Part shown: piece after piece, positions 61,570 through 64,000 of the stretch
Position numbering within the stretch: position 1 is the first letter of the stretch
Layout of the letters: every line of letters begins with the position of its first letter
NCBI GenBank assembly: GCA_913055645.1
Contig: CAJXLC010000006.1
Location: forward strand, 1-64,000
Direction: 5' to 3'
Length of the DNA stretch: 64,000 nt
From: an uncultured Pseudomonadota bacterium
Lineage (GTDB): Bacteria; Pseudomonadota; Zetaproteobacteria; Mariprofundales; Mariprofundaceae
Notes under the pieces: model-generated
Database searches by the model: none
What the model was told of the DNA's origin: nothing
Seen by the model: only the letters and a program-made list of their open reading frames with translations
Position numbers and translations under genes: made by a program

Positions 61570-61881
61570 ATGAACGTTGATGCAAACCTTAAATCAATCC
61601 ATAACATTGCAATCACTCAACAAGTCTCTGCAAATAATGTTGCCAACGCTCAAAGCAATGACTTTCAAGCAAGCCGTGTCGTTCAAGGTGTAGATAAAAT
61701 AACGATTAGTCCAGCAGCTCGCCTTGCCGCTCAAAACAGTGCTGGTGAGACCATGTCTACAACAGATGTTGCTCAAGATGTCGTGCAAATGACCGTGAAC
61801 GAGTCATCTTTATCTGCTAATGTTAAAGCTATTCAAACACAAGACCAAATGGATCAAACCCTCTTTTCAATAAAAAAATAA
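61570..61881 (+). CDS. orphan flagellar rod/hook-type C-terminal domain protein
   Basis: A 103-residue protein resembling the ends of flagellar rod proteins. The N-terminal SIHNIAITQQVSANNVANAQSNDFQASR follows the NNVANAxTxGF pattern, and the C-terminal DVVQMTVNESSLSANVKAI with QDQMDQTLFSIKK follows the FlgC/FlgG C-terminal coil. No other flagellar gene is nearby. AGGAG precedes the ATG and a sigma-28-like promoter lies upstream, so it may be a late flagellar gene. Confidence 0.75.
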   Translation: MNVDANLKSIHNIAITQQVSANNVANAQSNDFQASRVVQGVDKITISPAARLAAQNSAGETMSTTDVAQDVVQMTVNESSLSANVKAIQTQDQMDQTLFSIKK

Positions 61882-61895
61882 GAGGCTAACCCCAT

Positions 61896-61921
61896 AAAAA
61901 AGGCACCTCCAATAAGATGCC
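61896..61921 (-). terminator. terminator of the hydrolase operon
   Basis: On the minus strand GGCATCT and AGGTGCC form a 7-bp stem with one G-U pair, followed by UUUUUU (complement of 61896-61901). It starts five bases after the hydrolase stop codon. Confidence 0.75.
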
Positions 61922-61925
61922 TATC

Positions 61926-62543
61926 TTATTTTATCACCAAACAGTCCGTCATATCATTCATATGCTGAGGGAAAAAGTGCCCTGCTCCATCAATAGCATG
62001 AAAATCAACATGTTTTGGCATACTTTTTATCCATGATTGCACTTGTTCAAAAGGCACAATTTCATCCGCCGTACCTGAAATAACTGTGAGTGGTCGCGTC
62101 TCTCCCTGCATGAAATCAAACGACCATAAATTCACCGCTGGAGCAATCGCAAACATGCGTTCCACACGCGCATCTTGCTTGGCTGCTCTTAGCCCTGCAT
62201 AGGTTCCAAATGAAAAGCCTGCCAACCATAACGGTGAATCAGGATGCTTCACGCGCAAATAATCCAATGCCGTTATCACATCCTCGGATTCTCCATTACC
62301 TTCATCCCACACACCTTCAGACTGCTCAACCCCACGAAAATTGAAACGCAGCACTGAAAACCCCTGATCTTCAAAGGCACGCGCAATCCAATAAACCACT
62401 TTATTACGCATCGTACCACCATACAAAGGGTGCGGATGGCATACCACAATCGCAGGTTTTCCTGCTTCACCTGATTGATAAAGCGCCTGCAATTTTCCCG
62501 CTGCACCTTGCAAAAACAACTTCTCATGATGATGACTAGGCAT
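61926..62543 (-). CDS. alpha/beta hydrolase
   Basis: A 205-residue alpha/beta hydrolase. The oxyanion region is VVCHPHPLYGGTM; the nucleophile Ser is in AGFSFGTYAG, the acid in ISGTADEIVP and the His in GAGHFF. The HPHPLYGG motif and size identify a widespread family of unknown substrate. I chose the ATG at 62543, with AAGG 9 nt before it; an in-frame TTG three codons earlier is unlikely. Confidence 0.88.
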   Translation of the reverse strand: MPSHHHEKLFLQGAAGKLQALYQSGEAGKPAIVVCHPHPLYGGTMRNKVVYWIARAFEDQGFSVLRFNFRGVEQSEGVWDEGNGESEDVITALDYLRVKHPDSPLWLAGFSFGTYAGLRAAKQDARVERMFAIAPAVNLWSFDFMQGETRPLTVISGTADEIVPFEQVQSWIKSMPKHVDFHAIDGAGHFFPQHMNDMTDCLVIK

Positions 62544-62555
62544 TGCAATCAACCT

Positions 62556-62915
62556 TCATTGAAACAAAGTCTCATAAGAAGCTGGCGAAAAGCCTACTTC
62601 CACATGTTTCCCATCGTCTTTATCACACACCAAAACAGGACGCTTAATCATACTTGCATGCTCAACCAACAAAGCCTGTGCTTTGGCTTCATTCAGCTCA
62701 TTTTTATCAGCATCAGGTAATTTTCGCCAAGTAGTACCTCGTTTATTAAGCAATACTTCCCAACCAACTTGCCCACACCACGCTTGCAAACATGCTGCGT
62801 CCACACCCTCTTTTTTGTAATCGTGAAACACATAATCAATATCATGTTCAGCCAGCCATTTTCTAGCCTTTTTGATGGTATCGCAATTCGGAATGCCGTA
62901 CATATACACTGTCAT
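62556..62915 (-). CDS. ArsC/Spx-family protein (YffB-like)
   Basis: A 119-residue thioredoxin-fold protein starting MTVYMYGIPNCDTIKKARKW, with KRGTTWRKLPDADK and IKRPVLVC later. One N-terminal Cys in PNCDTIKKA replaces the usual CxxC; this is the YffB/ArsC-like group. YffB proteins probably act as glutathione-dependent thiol reductases. The ATG overlaps the RibD-like gene by ATGA. Confidence 0.9.
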   Translation of the reverse strand: MTVYMYGIPNCDTIKKARKWLAEHDIDYVFHDYKKEGVDAACLQAWCGQVGWEVLLNKRGTTWRKLPDADKNELNEAKAQALLVEHASMIKRPVLVCDKDDGKHVEVGFSPASYETLFQ

Positions 62916-63727
62916 ATTTCACGTCCTTTTATATCGTACTGCCCAAATATTTGTTCACCGCTATGATCCAAATATAGGGCGTTCAGTTCAACCTTGCTTG
63001 CAGGCATATCCCCCTGCAATATCGTATGAAATTCATGATGTCCCAACAAAGAAAGGTGTGTGGTTAAAAACAAACGATTTAATACACCTGCCGCCAATAG
63101 TGTATGATGTATCGCAGGACCAGCAATCATATATGCACTGCGATAGCCATGCTCAATCAAAAAATCCTTCAATGCCTTACCTTGCACTTGCCCAGTGCCT
63201 GCCTGCACAACTGTTATTCCACTATCTTCAAGTAAGTTTCGGCGCGTAGCATCTGCGCCTTGCACAGTAAGCACCCAAACCCGTCGATTCGTCAATGATT
63301 GCACAGCGTACAGAGGTATATCCAAGCTTGCCGACACTATCACCACATCCGTTTGAGACTTTAACCCCTGTTCCTCTCGCCACACTGCCAAATCTGCATA
63401 ATCAGGCTCTTGCCCCACAGGCAATAAATCCTGCGCACAACCTTTATCCAATTGCCTGAAATAACGTGCCGAGGTAATCATCACATCCGCTTGTGCCGCC
63501 AACTCCTGATACAAACGCCAGTCACGTTTATTAGCAATACTGTCTGGAACAGAGAACTCACCAGTTTGCTCATGACGAAGTGCTATACGACCATCCAATG
63601 AAGCAATGTAATTGCTATAAATCAATACATCACCAGTCATCGCCTGACGATGCAAATTCAAACCCAAATAAAGCTGGTGTAAGGGAATATCTTTTTTTGA
63701 TTCAGGGAACAGACATTGAACGCTCAT
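62912..63727 (-). CDS. RibD C-terminal domain (DHFR-like) reductase
   Basis: A 271-residue protein with the DHFR-like fold of the RibD reductase domain. Residues 30-60 read YSNYIASLDGRIAL, then NKRDWRLYQELAAQADVMITSARYF, and the C-terminal part has GYRSAYMIAGPAIHHTLL and LFLTTHLSLLG. The deaminase half of RibD is missing, so it is a stand-alone NADPH-dependent reductase of unknown substrate. The ATG at 63727 is preferred over a GTG two codons earlier. Confidence 0.83.
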   Translation of the reverse strand: MSVQCLFPESKKDIPLHQLYLGLNLHRQAMTGDVLIYSNYIASLDGRIALRHEQTGEFSVPDSIANKRDWRLYQELAAQADVMITSARYFRQLDKGCAQDLLPVGQEPDYADLAVWREEQGLKSQTDVVIVSASLDIPLYAVQSLTNRRVWVLTVQGADATRRNLLEDSGITVVQAGTGQVQGKALKDFLIEHGYRSAYMIAGPAIHHTLLAAGVLNRLFLTTHLSLLGHHEFHTILQGDMPASKVELNALYLDHSGEQIFGQYDIKGREI

Positions 63728-63796
63728 TCGCACACGCTAAATAGCAATAAAACATCAAGCAACCACCGAACTTTTATCGGGCAGTAATGAAAAAAG

Positions 63797-63824
63797 TTAT
63801 GCCTAAAGTTATATTTGCTATACT
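63797..63824 (+). promoter_or_regulatory. candidate nhaA promoter
   Basis: TATACT (63819-63824) lies 16 bp after TTATGC (63797-63802). The -10 is good and the -35 weak. It is placed about 62 bp before the nhaA ATG. Confidence 0.4.
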
Positions 63825-63885
63825 TTGCCCATATTCTCTTGTGCCACGGCAAATATATGTACAAAGAATGATAAAGGATTCTTAA

Positions 63886-64000
63886 ATGAAACACCTCGAA
63901 GCATTTTTAAAAAATGAGTCCACCAGTGGTATATTATTAATTTGTGCTGCCATATTGGCATTGATATTAAGTAACAGTGCCTTTTCTGGAACCTATGAAT
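63886..64000 (+). CDS. nhaA: NhaA Na+/H+ antiporter, 5' part (runs off the window)
   Basis: A partial gene: an ATG with AAAGGA 6-7 nt upstream, then 38 codons to the window edge. The residues KHLEAFLKNESTSGILLICA, AILALILSNSAFSGTYE follow the NhaA N-terminus (short cytoplasmic helix, then GGILL..AA..A...ANS helix). NhaA exports Na+ in exchange for H+ and would suit a marine or brackish habitat. Only the first helix is visible. Confidence 0.8.
   Translation, partial: MKHLEAFLKNESTSGILLICAAILALILSNSAFSGTYE

Noticed and set aside
63825-63885. Na+ or Li+ riboswitch before nhaA
   Set aside because: The predicted leader is only about 55 nt and shows no recognisable aptamer; too short for the known classes.

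Overview
The window looks like the chromosome of a microaerophilic chemoautotrophic proteobacterium with moderately AT-rich DNA. It carries form II RuBisCO (cbbM) divergent from a cbbR-type LysR gene, a CbbQ/CbbO activase pair, two copies of the cbb3-oxidase maturation gene ccoG, a cytochrome bd cluster, several c-type cytochromes and truncated globins. This mix would suit an iron-oxidising Zetaproteobacterium (Mariprofundus or Ghiorsea-like). That assignment is my inference; an autotrophic gammaproteobacterium is the main alternative. No rRNA, CRISPR array, transposase or phage gene was seen.

Layout. 0-1 kb: a non-coding, palindrome-rich stretch, then four tRNA genes (Pro, Arg, His, Lys) on the minus strand. 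1.2-5.2 kb: hslVU and a hybrid histidine kinase. 5.3-6.9 kb: a small lipoprotein gene and a compact MerR-controlled metal operon (merR, merF, a CopZ-like gene and a GDCCVxC gene) with a textbook 19-bp-spacer promoter and no merA. 6.9-13.9 kb: an eight-gene redox or electrophile-stress operon (glutathionyl-hydroquinone reductase, CDGSH protein, cytochrome b561, YceI, DUF2461, CDGSH-glutamate synthase fusion, nitroreductase, pirin) divergent from a LysR gene. 13.9-25.6 kb: housekeeping and signalling genes (HDOD, polA, a second hybrid kinase, hsp20, prfC and others). 25.6-32.9 kb: the carbon-fixation block (cbbO, cbbQ, cbbM, cbbR) with purC inside it, and a 170-nt long-hairpin element that looks like a structured RNA. 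32.9-39.5 kb: tldD, pmbA, a PfkB kinase and a MotA/ExbB-type channel gene paired with a membrane-anchored VWA gene. 39.6-45.9 kb: ccoG copy 1, HxlR, gpmI, then a nitric-oxide-type module: an NsrR-like regulator, a soluble truncated globin, a membrane-anchored truncated globin, a 2Fe-2S/flavin reductase and a 36-residue membrane protein that reuses the globin's anchor. 46-49.8 kb: membrane proteins including a four-helix fragment related to haem-copper oxidases.

50.2-55.9 kb: a block whose base composition and uniform AAGGAGATA ribosome-binding sites differ from the surroundings. It holds cydP, cydA, cydB, cydX, a rhodanese gene, a broken truncated globin gene, a Fur-family regulator and a di-haem peroxidase gene. 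A decayed second copy of the Fur-family gene lies on its left side. 56-61.4 kb: an operon of a spermidine-synthase/transporter fusion, a nearly identical ccoG copy, and small cytochrome and membrane-protein genes. 61.5-64 kb: an orphan flagellar-rod-like gene behind a sigma-28-like promoter, then a hydrolase, an ArsC-like gene, a RibD-like reductase and the start of nhaA.

Taken together, the genes describe CO2 fixation at low oxygen, with high-affinity oxygen respiration (bd, and cbb3 assembly) and defence against peroxide, NO and electrophiles. The most unusual items are the anchored globin with its anchor-sharing microprotein, the structured RNA candidate, the ExbB-VWA pair and the exact ccoG duplication.
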